64,000 nucleotides of DNA from Flavisolibacter longurius (GCA_014163555.1 JACJGO010000008.1:1-64000); one strand, 5' to 3'. Counted from the stretch's first letter, positions 50,846-60,062 are shown. Notes: generated from the letters alone by a model not told the origin. Numbers and translations are program-made.

Positions 50846-52155
50846 GTCACAGGTTGCAATTTTTTCGATTGTTTTAAAAGCGCAAAAATTAAAAACAGCA
50901 GGCCAAGACAAAAGAACGTAACAAGCGAAAGCACTGAATTACGCATGTCATTTGTCAGTTCTTCTATGTAGCCAAAAGCCGTAAGTCCGATAACAATGGC
51001 AATTTTTTCTGTTACATCATAAAAGCTGAAAAACGATGCGGTGTCTTCTGTCTCGGGCATCAGCTTGGAATACGTGGAGCGGCTCAATGCCTGGATACCA
51101 CCCATCACTAAACCAACGGCAACTGCCAGACCATAAAACTGGTATTCGCTGCGCATGAAATAAGCAGCCAGGCAAATGCCTATCCAAAAGATAACAACAC
51201 CAATCAGCACAGGAAGATTGCCAAATTTCTCCGATAGCCTGGCCATCAGGTGGGCACCGGCAATGGCAACCAGTTGAATGAGTACGATGGTGATGATCAG
51301 GTTTGTGGAAGGCAGGTTAAACACTTTGCTGCCAAAATTGGTGGCGGCCAGCATAACTGTTTGCACGCCCATGTTGTAAAAGAAAAATGCAAACAGGAAA
51401 AGTTTCAACACCGGCATTTTCAGCATTTGAAAAAATACCTTGCGCAACTCTGTAAATCCACCGGTAATGATACCAAGTCCCTTTGGCGACCGGGTTTGCG
51501 ATGCATTGCCAACCGGAAGGTGACGAAAGGGAATTTGTGCAAAGCCTATCCACCAGATCCCTACCAGTAAAAAGGTCAACCGTACAGCATGGCCTTCTCC
51601 GGAGAGAAAAGGAATCTGTTCCCAGAAAACAACCAGCAGGAAACCGATGATCTGCATGATTACACTGCCTATATAACCTGCTGTAAAGCCTTTGGCGCTG
51701 ATGCGGTCACGGTCTTGTACAGCCGCAATTTCAGGGAGATAGGAATTGTAAAACACCAGGCTGCAGTAAAAGCCAAATGCCGCCAGCATCATGCAGATGA
51801 TACCCATCGAAAAATTTTCGGGCGAAAAAAAATAGAGGCTGCTACAGGCCAGGGCGCCAATGGTGCAAAAAGCCTGCATAAAGCGTTTTTTATTGCCTTT
51901 GTAATCGGCCATGGAAGAAAGTACCGGAAGCAGGATGGCTACGACCAGGTAAGTAGCCGCCAGTGCATAATTGTACAGCGCTGTATTGACATAGCTTCTT
52001 CCTAAAAAAGTGACATTACCATTAAAGGGAGCTGCCTTCGTCATTTCGGTGTAGTAAACCGGGAAAAAGGTTGTGGTAATTACCAGGTTATAAACGCTGT
52101 TGGCCCAATCGTACATTGCCCAGGCGTTGATAACTTTTTTGGGAGCAGTTTGCAT
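50842..52155 (-). CDS. MFS transporter, UMF1 (Atg22-like) family
   Basis: Product of 437 aa with about 12 hydrophobic segments. The N-terminus NAWAMYDWANSVYNLVITTTFFPVYY is the signature of the UMF1/Atg22-like group (Y-D-W-A-N-S). The typical Asp/Arg loop VLSSMADYKGNKKRFM follows after TM2-3. Bacterial members are thought to export or import small molecules; specificity is unknown. Its stop codon overlaps the start of the metallo-hydrolase gene, suggesting a two-gene unit in which the hydrolase may act on the transported compound (inference). Confidence 0.88.
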   Translation of the reverse strand: MQTAPKKVINAWAMYDWANSVYNLVITTTFFPVYYTEMTKAAPFNGNVTFLGRSYVNTALYNYALAATYLVVAILLPVLSSMADYKGNKKRFMQAFCTIGALACSSLYFFSPENFSMGIICMMLAAFGFYCSLVFYNSYLPEIAAVQDRDRISAKGFTAGYIGSVIMQIIGFLLVVFWEQIPFLSGEGHAVRLTFLLVGIWWIGFAQIPFRHLPVGNASQTRSPKGLGIITGGFTELRKVFFQMLKMPVLKLFLFAFFFYNMGVQTVMLAATNFGSKVFNLPSTNLIITIVLIQLVAIAGAHLMARLSEKFGNLPVLIGVVIFWIGICLAAYFMRSEYQFYGLAVAVGLVMGGIQALSRSTYSKLMPETEDTASFFSFYDVTEKIAIVIGLTAFGYIEELTNDMRNSVLSLVTFFCLGLLFLIFALLKQSKKLQPVT

Positions 52156-52170
52156 ATAACTATAAAAATA

Positions 52171-52201
52171 TAAAAAGACACCGCAGGGGGTGTCTTTTTT
52201 T
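52171..52201 (-). terminator. Terminator of the ftsX-uppP operon
   Basis: An 11-bp stem (AAAAAGACACC with GGTGTCTTTTT) and a 6-base loop, about 60 bases past the uppP stop on the minus strand and just upstream of the MFS gene start. Confidence 0.88.
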
Positions 52202-52260
52202 CAATTCATCAATATTGTAAAGAAACCGAACGTTTCAATAATTACATCAACTGTGTATTA

Positions 52261-53124
52261 TTACAGAAGGCCGGTTAGTACCAGCACCAGCAAAATCAAT
52301 CCGGCAATAATGCGGTACCACCCAAACAGCCGAAAGCCATGCTTTTGCAGGTAACCGATAAAAAAACGAATCGCCAGCAAGGCCACCACAAAAGCAACAA
52401 CATTGCCTACGGCAAAAGCAATGATGTTTTCTTCCGTAGCCATGATTACTTCGTACCCTTTTTGTTTTTGTTCACCCCAGTCTTTCATTACCAGCGAATA
52501 AATGGTGGCGGCAAACATGGTGGGCACGGCAAGGAAAAATGAAAACTCCGCAGCAAAGTTGCGGGTAAGCTTTTGCTGCATGCCCCCGATAATAGAAGCA
52601 GCACTGCGACTCACTCCCGGGATCATGGCCAGCACCTGCCAAAAACCAATAATAAAGGCTTTTTTAAAGCTTAGTTTTTCTTCAGCTTCCACTACTTCCT
52701 GTCTGGTAAGATGATGTGCCAGGATATCAGGCTCCCCGCTCTGCGCCGACTGCGGAAACCATTTGTCCACGAAAAGCAATACAATACCACCAAGCACCAA
52801 GGATACGGCCACGATAACAGGACTACCCAGCATCTGGTCGATAAAATCATTGAACAAAAAACCAAAGAAAAGAGCAGGAGTCACGCTGACCATTAATTTG
52901 AGGTAAAACTGCCAGCGGGTGAACTGAAAGAATTTTCTCCAGTACAAAACCACTACGGCCAGGATGGCACCCAACTGAATGGCGACTTCAAATATTTTGG
53001 TGAAATCTTCCTGGCCAATGCCAAAAGCCGAGCTGGCAATGATCATGTGACCAGTGGAGGATACGGGCAAAAATTCGGTAAGGCCTTCTACGATGGCGAT
53101 AATGATCGCTTGAAAAAGATTCAT
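52261..53124 (-). CDS. uppP: Undecaprenyl-diphosphatase
   Basis: Product of 287 aa (BacA/UppP), an integral membrane phosphatase that recycles undecaprenyl diphosphate for peptidoglycan synthesis and confers bacitracin tolerance when abundant. Seen directly: IVEGLTEFLPVSSTGHMII (E-x-x-x-E with P-V-S-S-T-G-H) and the second active-site block MIPGVSRSAASIIGGM. About eight TM segments. A loop (PQSAQSGEPDILAHHLTRQE) is longer than in E. coli. Its ATG overlaps the DUF3098 stop by one base (TAATG), so the pair is coupled. Confidence 0.95.
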   Translation of the reverse strand: MNLFQAIIIAIVEGLTEFLPVSSTGHMIIASSAFGIGQEDFTKIFEVAIQLGAILAVVVLYWRKFFQFTRWQFYLKLMVSVTPALFFGFLFNDFIDQMLGSPVIVAVSLVLGGIVLLFVDKWFPQSAQSGEPDILAHHLTRQEVVEAEEKLSFKKAFIIGFWQVLAMIPGVSRSAASIIGGMQQKLTRNFAAEFSFFLAVPTMFAATIYSLVMKDWGEQKQKGYEVIMATEENIIAFAVGNVVAFVVALLAIRFFIGYLQKHGFRLFGWYRIIAGLILLVLVLTGLL

Positions 53125-53408
53125 TATTCTGCCGCTTCGTGGTTTTTGGGTTGACGGAAGATGGCATAGATCTCCACAGCAAGGCCTAGAAGAATTACGA
53201 TGGGTGCGATGGTGATCCGCCTTGTGCTGTAAACTTCCGAAGGGTTAAACACATTCGGGTCATCGCTGCCGCCACCAGCCATCAGGATAAAACCAAGGGT
53301 GAGAATGGCAACGCCAATCAGCATCCATTTGTAGTTTTCTTTGTCAAACAGCGCTGCGGCTTTGGGTTTCGGTGCTTTGACCTGGGCTGCGGGTTTTGTT
53401 GCTTTCAT
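53124..53408 (-). CDS. DUF3098 family membrane protein
   Basis: Product of 94 aa from the ATG at 53408. A basic N-terminus (AKPAAQVKAPKPKAA-like) is followed by two TM segments: NYKWMLIGVAILTLGFILMA, the diagnostic DUF3098 block with GGGSDDPNVFNPSEVYS after it, and ITIAPIVILLGLAVEIYAIF. The family is found in Bacteroidota between ftsX and uppP; its role is unknown but the setting suggests cell envelope or division. It overlaps uppP by one base and lies about 110 bases after ftsX. Confidence 0.9.
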   Translation of the reverse strand: MKATKPAAQVKAPKPKAAALFDKENYKWMLIGVAILTLGFILMAGGGSDDPNVFNPSEVYSTRRITIAPIVILLGLAVEIYAIFRQPKNHEAAE

Positions 53409-53518
53409 TCGAAATTTAATTGATGGGCAAAGTAAAGGAAGTTTGTGGTTTGTAGTTGCCATGCATTTGTTTTAGAAAGGCGCCTAACTACAAACCACTA
53501 ATTACAAACTACAAACGC

Positions 53519-54400
53519 TTAATACAAATCATCCAGTTTCATACGCAGGTATTTGGATACACTGCGCCAGGTGCTAAGGAAAGTAATGGTAATGCCAATA
53601 ACCATCAGTACCAGAAACAGGATCAGCAGGGTTGAACTTGACCGCACCACTTTGAGCCAGGGAATAAAATTTTCGGCCACAACCATTACGATATAAATCA
53701 GCAGGATGGCAATACCGGCGCTGATAGCGCCATTAATAATGGCACGTACCGTGAGCGGACGGGCAATAAACTGCCGGGTGGCGCCCACCATCTGCATGGT
53801 TTTGATGAGAAAGCGGTTGCTGAACATGGCCAGGCGAATGGTGTTATCAATCAGGAAGATCACCACAATGGAAAGCAGAATGGCGATACCCAGAATGATC
53901 AGGCTGATGTTGCGGAAGTTTTTATTCATGTTCGAAACCAGCTCCTGCGGGTACGAAACATCCGAAACCAGGCCGGTGCTTTGGCCCTGCTTGATATCAG
54001 TGGCAATTTTTTGCAGGCTGTCCGGATCTACATATTCCGTTTTCGGGTGGAAGTAGATACCGTCGGGCAGAGGGTTAAAATCGAGAATGGTACTGAAGTC
54101 TTCATTGCCGTCGTCGAGGTATTTTATCTTGGCCTCGTCCTTTGTTACATATTCGTATGTGCGGATGTAAGGCCTTGAGGCGATAAATTCCATCAGGGCA
54201 ATGCTGTCTTTGGCAGAAACTTTATTGGCCAGGTAAACCTTTACTTCTACGTTTTCCTTAAAGTAATCACTTAGTTTGTTGGTATTGATCACCATCCAAC
54301 CGACAATGCCCAATAAAAATAAAACCAGCGTAACGCCGATGATGCTCATTACATAGGACGGTTTTCCCCGCTTGGACGATGCTTTACCGACTTGTGCCAT
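53519..54400 (-). CDS. ftsX: Cell division protein FtsX
   Basis: Product of 293 aa from the ATG at 54400; an upstream frame extension has no support and would overlap the promoter. FtsX is the membrane part of the FtsEX ABC complex that switches on peptidoglycan hydrolases at division. It has the standard layout: TM1 (VMSIIGVTLVLFLLGIVGWM), a periplasmic loop of about 110 residues beginning FKENVEVKVYLANKVSAKDS, then three TM segments with the cytoplasmic loop FSNRFLIKTMQMVGATRQFI, which is the FtsE-contact region. ftsE is not in this window. First gene of the ftsX-DUF3098-uppP operon. Confidence 0.93.
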   Translation of the reverse strand: MAQVGKASSKRGKPSYVMSIIGVTLVLFLLGIVGWMVINTNKLSDYFKENVEVKVYLANKVSAKDSIALMEFIASRPYIRTYEYVTKDEAKIKYLDDGNEDFSTILDFNPLPDGIYFHPKTEYVDPDSLQKIATDIKQGQSTGLVSDVSYPQELVSNMNKNFRNISLIILGIAILLSIVVIFLIDNTIRLAMFSNRFLIKTMQMVGATRQFIARPLTVRAIINGAISAGIAILLIYIVMVVAENFIPWLKVVRSSSTLLILFLVLMVIGITITFLSTWRSVSKYLRMKLDDLY

Positions 54401-54424
54401 GCTCTTAACTCGTTTTGAAGTGGA

Positions 54425-54454
54425 CAAAAATAACGGTTTGAGATTATGCATCAA
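54425..54454 (-). promoter_or_regulatory. Candidate ftsX operon promoter
   Basis: On the minus strand TTG (54454-54452), a 19-base spacer and TATTTTTG (54432-54425), a full match to TAnnTTTG. Transcription would start near 54419, about 19 bases before the ftsX ATG. Confidence 0.6.
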
Positions 54455-54497
54455 GTCCAGCGGTCGGCAATTGAGCAGAATAAAAGGCCGAAACAGT

Positions 54498-54505
54498 TAT
54501 TTTTG
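54498..54505 (+). promoter_or_regulatory. Candidate -7 element of leuS
   Basis: TATTTTTG, an exact TAnnTTTG match. The nearest TTG lies at 54471-54473, a rather long 24-base spacer. If used, the leuS leader is about 170 bases. Confidence 0.4.
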
Positions 54506-54584
54506 CCTTTCCCTAACGATTGCTGCTGTATTATATTGCCATCTGAAGCGTGATTTGTGAGATGTTTGGGGTGTGGATAGTATC

Positions 54585-54619
54585 AAAGCCGTTCCCATCA
54601 GAACGACTTTTCCTTTTTT
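54585..54619 (+). terminator. Terminator-like hairpin in the leuS leader
   Basis: Stem AAAG-C-CGTTC with GAACG-A-CTTT (nine pairs, one mismatch), a 6-base loop and TCCTTTTTT. It lies between the divergent ftsX and leuS genes, 66 bases before the leuS ATG, so it cannot be the end of a coding operon. Confidence 0.6.
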
Positions 54620-54684
54620 AATAGGTCCGGATTCTTTGCCCTGCAGAAATGCAGGTGGTGCAGAAGGATCAAAATAATTCTAAC

Positions 54685-57498
54685 ATGAGCGAAACCGTCA
54701 ATACAGGAACAACAGGAGCCGGAAGTGTGGAGTATGCCTTCCGTGCCATTGAGCAAAAATGGCAGAAGCAGTGGATTGAAAATGGTACCTACAAGGTGTC
54801 CAATCAAAGCAGCAAGCCCAAATATTATGTGCTGGATATGTTTCCTTATCCCAGTGGGGCAGGACTGCATGTGGGGCATCCGTTGGGTTATATTGCCTCC
54901 GATATTTTTGCCCGCTACAAGCGGCTGAAAGGTTTTAATGTTCTGCACCCGATGGGTTATGATGCCTTTGGCCTGCCGGCCGAACAGTACGCCATCGAGC
55001 ACGGCGTGCACCCGGCCGAGAGTACGGCAAAAAACATCAACACCTTTCGGGGCCAGTTAGACAAAATTGGTTTCAGCTACGACTGGAGCCGCGAGGTCAA
55101 CACGTCCAACCCGGCGTATTATAAATGGACGCAGTGGATCTTTTTGCAATTGTTCAAAAGCTGGTACAATCGCAAAACGGCCAAAACAGAACCCATTGAA
55201 GGCCTGATTAAAATTTTTGAGGAAGAGGGAAACTTTAATCACCCCATTCCCAATACACAGTTCCAGATTCCGGAATATCCGCATGTCACCTTTACATCCG
55301 ACGCCTGGTACAGCTTTACCGAAAAACAACAGCAGGACATCCTGATGGAATACCGTGTAGCCTATTGCGGGTATGGCGAAGTAAACTGGTGCGAAGCTTT
55401 AGGCACAGTTCTGGCCAATGACGAAGTGGTGAACGGCGTAAGTGAACGCGGTGGCTATCCTGTTGTAAAAAAGAAACTGCGTCAATGGTACCTGCGCATT
55501 ACCGAATATGCCGATCGTTTGCTGGAAGGCCTGCAACGTGTGGATTTCAGTGATGCGATGAAGGAAATGCAAACCAACTGGATTGGTAAAAGCAGCGGCG
55601 CTGAAATTGATTTTGCCATTGCTGAGCAAAACGAGTCGTTACGGGTGTACACCACTCGTCCCGATACCATTTTTGGTGTGGACTTTATGGTAGTAGCGCC
55701 GGAACATGAACTGGTAGAAAAAATAACAACGGCTGACCAAAAGGCAGCTGTAGAAGAATACATTGCCTATGTAAAAAGCCGCAGCGAACGGGAACGTATG
55801 GCAGAGAAGAAGATCAGCGGTGTGCCTACCGGCGCCTTTGCGGTGAATCCCTTTAACAAGAAACAAATTCCCATCTGGATCTCGGAATATGTGTTGGCGG
55901 GCTACGGTACCGGCGCTATCATGGCCGTACCCAGCGGTGATGAACGTGACTTTAAGTTTGCGAAACATTTCAATATCCATATCACCAATATTTTGGGTGA
56001 TGCCTATAATGGGGAAGAAGCCAATCCTACCAAAGATGCCATTCTTACCAACAGCGGTTTTTTGGATGGAATGGTGATGCGGGATGCGGTTGAAGTGGTC
56101 ATTACCAAATTGGAAGAACTGGGCATTGGTAAACGCAAGGTAAATTTCAAAATGCGGGATGCGGCGTTTAGCCGTCAACGTTATTGGGGTGAACCCTTTC
56201 CCATTAAGTGGATCGATGGTGTTGCTTACCCGCTGGATGAAAGCGAATTGCCACTGGAATTACCTTATGTGGAAAGTTATGGTCCGGGACCGGAAGGTGA
56301 GGGGCCGCTGGCCAATATTCCCGAATGGACATCGCAAAATTTGGAGACGAACACCATGCCGGGATATGCCGGTTCTTCCTGGTATTTCCTGCGCTACATG
56401 GATCCGCACAATAATGAAACCTTTTGCGATAAAATCATCAGCACGTACTGGAACCAGGTGGATTTGTATGTAGGCGGAACAGAACATGCCGTAGGCCACC
56501 TGCTGTACAGTCGCATGTGGACAAAAGCCTTGTATGACCTGGGGTTGATCACGTTTGATGAACCGTTTAAGAAGTTGTTGAACCAGGGAATGGTTCAAGG
56601 TTCTTCAAGGTTTGTGTACAGAGTGAGAGGAACGCAGCAATATGTTTCTGCCGGTCTGAAAGAACAACATGAAACGGATAGCTTGCATGTGGATGTGAAT
56701 ATTGTCGATGGTAATGAACTCGACATCGAAGCCTTTAAAAACTGGAAGCCTGATTTTGCCGATGCAGAATTTATTCTGGAAGATGGCAAATACATCTGCG
56801 GTGTAGAGGTAGAGAAGATGTCCAAATCAAAAGTCAACACCGTCAACCCCGATCATATTGTAGAACGGTACGGCGCCGACACCTTCCGCATGTACGAAAT
56901 GTTCTTGGGCCCAGTGGAGATGAGCAAGCCCTGGGATACCAAAGGCATTGAAGGCGTCCACCGTTTTTTGAAAAAGCTCTGGCGACTTTTCTTTGATGAG
57001 ACCAAAGGAAAATTGGTAACAGAAGACAAAGCCACGCCGCAGGAACTAAAAGCGTTGCACCGCACCATCAAAAAAATTGAAGAAGACACGGAACGTTTTT
57101 CCTTCAATACCTGCGTGAGTGCATTTATGGTTTGCGTGAATGAATTGACAGACCTCAAATGTCACAAGCGGGAAATTTTGGAGCCTCTCCTGATCCTGTT
57201 AACACCGTATGCGCCACATATTGCCGAAGAGTTATGGCAGCAGTTGGGAAATACAACGTCGGTGCTTGATGCTTCTTTTCCAAAGTTTGAAAGCAGCTAC
57301 CTGGTAGAATCAACAAAAGAATACCCGGTTTCCATCAATGGAAAATTGCGTACGACGATGGTGCTTGACCTGGCCGCTACGCAGGAGCAGGTACAAGAGG
57401 TGGTGCTGCAAAGCGAGGTGGTGCAGAAATGGATGGAAGATAAACCGCTGAAGAAGTTCATTTTCGTAAAAGGAAAAATGATCAACGTGGTGATCTGA
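54685..57498 (+). CDS. leuS: Leucine--tRNA ligase
   Basis: Product of 937 aa from the ATG at 54685; an in-frame ATG 12 codons upstream is less likely. It charges tRNA-Leu. Class I motifs: HIGH as LDMFPYPSGAGLHVGHPLGY and KMSKS as VEVEKMSKSKVNTVNPDHI. The editing domain (CP1) lies at about residues 230-430 (VYTTRPDTIFGVDFMVVAPE, TGAIMAVPSGDERDFKFA). It is longer than E. coli LeuS (860 aa); an extra stretch of about 80 residues before KMSKS (VYRVRGTQQYVSAGLKEQHE) is typical of Bacteroidota enzymes. Followed by a strong terminator. Confidence 0.97.
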   Translation: MSETVNTGTTGAGSVEYAFRAIEQKWQKQWIENGTYKVSNQSSKPKYYVLDMFPYPSGAGLHVGHPLGYIASDIFARYKRLKGFNVLHPMGYDAFGLPAEQYAIEHGVHPAESTAKNINTFRGQLDKIGFSYDWSREVNTSNPAYYKWTQWIFLQLFKSWYNRKTAKTEPIEGLIKIFEEEGNFNHPIPNTQFQIPEYPHVTFTSDAWYSFTEKQQQDILMEYRVAYCGYGEVNWCEALGTVLANDEVVNGVSERGGYPVVKKKLRQWYLRITEYADRLLEGLQRVDFSDAMKEMQTNWIGKSSGAEIDFAIAEQNESLRVYTTRPDTIFGVDFMVVAPEHELVEKITTADQKAAVEEYIAYVKSRSERERMAEKKISGVPTGAFAVNPFNKKQIPIWISEYVLAGYGTGAIMAVPSGDERDFKFAKHFNIHITNILGDAYNGEEANPTKDAILTNSGFLDGMVMRDAVEVVITKLEELGIGKRKVNFKMRDAAFSRQRYWGEPFPIKWIDGVAYPLDESELPLELPYVESYGPGPEGEGPLANIPEWTSQNLETNTMPGYAGSSWYFLRYMDPHNNETFCDKIISTYWNQVDLYVGGTEHAVGHLLYSRMWTKALYDLGLITFDEPFKKLLNQGMVQGSSRFVYRVRGTQQYVSAGLKEQHETDSLHVDVNIVDGNELDIEAFKNWKPDFADAEFILEDGKYICGVEVEKMSKSKVNTVNPDHIVERYGADTFRMYEMFLGPVEMSKPWDTKGIEGVHRFLKKLWRLFFDETKGKLVTEDKATPQELKALHRTIKKIEEDTERFSFNTCVSAFMVCVNELTDLKCHKREILEPLLILLTPYAPHIAEELWQQLGNTTSVLDASFPKFESSYLVESTKEYPVSINGKLRTTMVLDLAATQEQVQEVVLQSEVVQKWMEDKPLKKFIFVKGKMINVVI

Positions 57499-57518
57499 TC
57501 CTTCTGATCAAAATCTTC

Positions 57519-57552
57519 AAAGACGCAACCCATTTCGGTTGCGTCTTTTTTG
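57519..57552 (+). terminator. leuS terminator
   Basis: A perfect 12-bp stem (AAAGACGCAACC with GGTTGCGTCTTT) and a 6-base loop, then T-rich sequence. Confidence 0.92.
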
Positions 57553-57656
57553 TATATGCTGTAGCGGTCACGAAGTATAGACTTCGTAATAAACTTCGTG
57601 CTTCTCTGTGTCTTTGTGCCAGAGTTTACCCTGAGGAAGGGTGGTTCAAAAAATAG

Positions 57657-57702
57657 CTGAATAGAATTACCAACCGTACAAGTGTGCGACGCAACCGACG
57701 CT
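57657..57702 (+). repeat. Dispersed repeat, copy 2
   Basis: Second copy of the repeat at 9584-9628: the same 12-base start, a 5-base variable gap and 23 identical bases. An inverted repeat (CACGAAG...CTTCGTG, near 57571-57601) lies just upstream and may belong to the same element. Confidence 0.75.
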
Positions 57703-57773
57703 CAATCTGCTTTCTTCAGCTGGTACCACAAAACAAAACTTCTTTCCCCTCATTTTTCTGTAAACTTGCCAAT

Positions 57774-58619
57774 ATGAAAAAGATGCTGGTATTTCTAAGC
57801 TGTTGCCTGTTTACGGTTTCCCTTTTTGCGCAGGACCTGAACGTGATGACCTTCAATATCCGCCTCAATACGGCTTCGGATAGCTTAAATGCCTGGCCCT
57901 ACCGCAAGGACAATGTGGCAGCACAAATCCTTTTTCATGATGTGCACCTGCTTGGCGTACAGGAAGCCCTGCACAACCAGATGGTAGATCTGAAAGAGCG
58001 ACTGCCGCAATTCAAATCCATTGGTGTGGGACGTGATGACGGCAAAGAAAAAGGGGAGTACTCGGCTATTTTTTACGACACCACAAGGCTGCAGGCTTTG
58101 CAGTCCAACACCTTCTGGCTTTCGCAAACACCAGAAGTGCCGGGCAGCAAAAGCTGGGATGCTGCTATCACCCGCATTGTGTCCTGGGCAAAATTCAGAG
58201 ACCGCAAAACCAAAAAAGAATTCTTCGCCTTTAATACACACTTCGATCACCTGGGAAAAGAAGCGAGGCGGGAAAGTGCAAAAATGTTATTGGAAAGAGT
58301 AGCGTCCATTGCAGGCAAAACACCGGCCGTAATAACCGGTGATTTCAACGCTACGCCTGACGATGAACCCATACAGGTGATCACGCAAAAATCAAATGCA
58401 GGCCACCTGGTCAATGCAAAAGAAATCTCGGCAACGCCGCACTACGGACCAACGGGAACGTTCACGGGTTTTGGACCAAAAGAACGGGATAACCTTCCCA
58501 TTGATTATATCTTTTTAAAAGGTCCATGGAAGGTGAAAAAACACGCCACGCTTTCGCAAACCTGGGGTGGGCGGTTTGCTTCTGATCATTTTGCTGTGCT
58601 GGCAATTATGATGTTGTAA
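57774..58619 (+). CDS. Secreted endonuclease/exonuclease/phosphatase-fold protein
   Basis: Product of 281 aa from the ATG at 57774 (MKKMLVFLSCCLFTVSLFAQ), a signal peptide; the frame upstream runs through the dispersed repeat and is excluded. EEP-fold motifs: LNVMTFNIRLNTASD (Asn), LLGVQEALHNQM (Glu), FAFNTHFDHLGKEAR (N-x-H-x-D-H), AVITGDFNATPDDEPI (G-D-F-N) and the final FASDHFAVLAIM (S-D-H). All metal and catalytic positions appear intact. Such exported proteins are phosphodiesterases acting on nucleic acids or phospholipids; the substrate is unknown. Confidence 0.9.
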   Translation: MKKMLVFLSCCLFTVSLFAQDLNVMTFNIRLNTASDSLNAWPYRKDNVAAQILFHDVHLLGVQEALHNQMVDLKERLPQFKSIGVGRDDGKEKGEYSAIFYDTTRLQALQSNTFWLSQTPEVPGSKSWDAAITRIVSWAKFRDRKTKKEFFAFNTHFDHLGKEARRESAKMLLERVASIAGKTPAVITGDFNATPDDEPIQVITQKSNAGHLVNAKEISATPHYGPTGTFTGFGPKERDNLPIDYIFLKGPWKVKKHATLSQTWGGRFASDHFAVLAIMML

Positions 58620-58649
58620 CGTAACAAGGCGTAGCCCAGCGCTTTAGGC

Positions 58650-58937
58650 TCAACTATATTTTACCCAGCTAAAATCATCCGGCAAGCGAAGGATGGTATC
58701 GGGGAATTCAAGTGCCGGTTCCAATGCTTTGAATGTGTAATTCGTGTAGTCGTCCCAGTGCTCAAACCTGGCATCCGTTCCCAGGATGCAATAGGTTTTG
58801 TCCACCGGCCAGTAAATCAGCACCAGGTAATCCGGAACCTTTGGCATTTTCTTTTTCAGCAGCTCCCTGTACGGTTGTACATCACCGTAATACAAGGTTC
58901 GCATGTCCTCAATTTGTGCAGGTGGTCTTTGGGCCAT
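58650..58937 (-). CDS. Small uncharacterised protein
   Basis: Product of 95 aa. No family recognised. It is soluble and rich in aromatic residues (DYLVLIYWPVDKTYCILGTD, HWDDYTNYTFKALEPALE). The ATG is followed by a hydrophilic stretch and there is no signal peptide. It starts nine bases after the stop of the gene at 58947 on the same strand and is likely co-transcribed with it. Confidence 0.6.
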   Translation of the reverse strand: MAQRPPAQIEDMRTLYYGDVQPYRELLKKKMPKVPDYLVLIYWPVDKTYCILGTDARFEHWDDYTNYTFKALEPALEFPDTILRLPDDFSWVKYS

Positions 58938-58946
58938 ATACCAAAA

Positions 58947-59990
58947 TTACTGCCTGGTCTTTTTCAACCGTATCACGGCGCTGCTATCTTCAGTGCTCGA
59001 TAAATTGGCCGTATGCCGCTTGTCGCCAGCCATGGCTACCATGTAAGAAGTATTGGGTGGAATGGCGCCCAGGTTTTCGGCCACCATCGTTAATTCGCTT
59101 TCTTCACCCAAATCGGCAACAGCAATTTTTACGGTGTATGGCTTGTCAGAAAGTTTGACATGCGTGAACAACATGCGGCCGTCCAGGAACAGTGATATTG
59201 AATCGCCATCCACAATGGCATTGTCATAAAAAGAGAGACTGATGGAATCGCCTTGGACTGGAATGGTGGTAAATACTTTTTTCTTGCGGGTGATGAATTT
59301 CTGCTCCACCGTTTTTGGTGTATTGTATACCACTGTTTCTTCCGGCTTTGGTGTCATCACCTTCGGTTCCGGTGCAGGAATGGAAACCATGCCGGGGCTT
59401 GTAGGACGGGATACCGGCGGCTCTTCCGGTACTGTCTGCGTTCGCGGACGAAAGGCCACCAGCGATACGCTGTCGATGACATCCGGGTGGTTGGTGCCGA
59501 CGGTGAAATTTTGGATCACCCAATCCCATTCATCGCGAAAGCGGGGCGATTTTTCTGTTTTCTGAAGGTTCACCGTGCCTTCTTTGATCTCTTCGTTTTT
59601 TTCATTGCTCGATCCGTCCAGCAGCATAATGCCGCTGCCAGGACAATTAAAATCAGCCCGAGACAACAGGGGTGTTTTTCCCGGTGCCCCAAACATACCG
59701 CCGGCTTTTTCTTCAATCAGCCTGTCATCCCACCATACGGCCTGGTTGGTCTTTTCATCAAAATACCCTTTGATGCTGTAGCGACGGTAATTGCCAAAGG
59801 AGGAATAATAATAAGATGTACCGGTAATGCTGTCACCGCTTTTTATCAGCTTTACTTCCACCGTTTGTTTGTTGATCTTTCCGTGCCAGACGCCGGTCAG
59901 CATTTGTGCATTCAGAAATGAAAAGGAAAAGAAAAAGGTGGTGAGCAGAAATAGTTGCTTCGGAATGTTGGTGGTTTTTACAGGATTCAT
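58947..59990 (-). CDS. Secreted protein, unknown
   Basis: Product of 347 aa from the ATG at 59990 (MNPVKTTNIPKQLFLLTTFF), which leads into a signal peptide ending near LNAQ. Residues about 25-130 form a beta-rich domain with G-x-W-x-G motifs (MLTGVWHGKINKQTVEVKLI, GTSYYYSSFGNYRRYSIKGY), reminiscent of lipocalin-like folds. A Pro/Thr/Glu-rich linker (EEPPVSRPTSPGMVSIPAPE) follows, then a second beta domain (SISLSFYDNAIVDGDSISLF, MLFTHVKLSDKPYTVKIAVA) to the end. No enzyme motif. It is divergent from the LytTR regulator gene. Confidence 0.75.
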   Translation of the reverse strand: MNPVKTTNIPKQLFLLTTFFFSFSFLNAQMLTGVWHGKINKQTVEVKLIKSGDSITGTSYYYSSFGNYRRYSIKGYFDEKTNQAVWWDDRLIEEKAGGMFGAPGKTPLLSRADFNCPGSGIMLLDGSSNEKNEEIKEGTVNLQKTEKSPRFRDEWDWVIQNFTVGTNHPDVIDSVSLVAFRPRTQTVPEEPPVSRPTSPGMVSIPAPEPKVMTPKPEETVVYNTPKTVEQKFITRKKKVFTTIPVQGDSISLSFYDNAIVDGDSISLFLDGRMLFTHVKLSDKPYTVKIAVADLGEESELTMVAENLGAIPPNTSYMVAMAGDKRHTANLSSTEDSSAVIRLKKTRQ

Positions 59991-60062
59991 GCTCCTTGGT
60001 AAACGCCATTCCGGGCAAAAAAGTATATATAACATTTCCGCAGGATGAAATAACTTCCCGCC

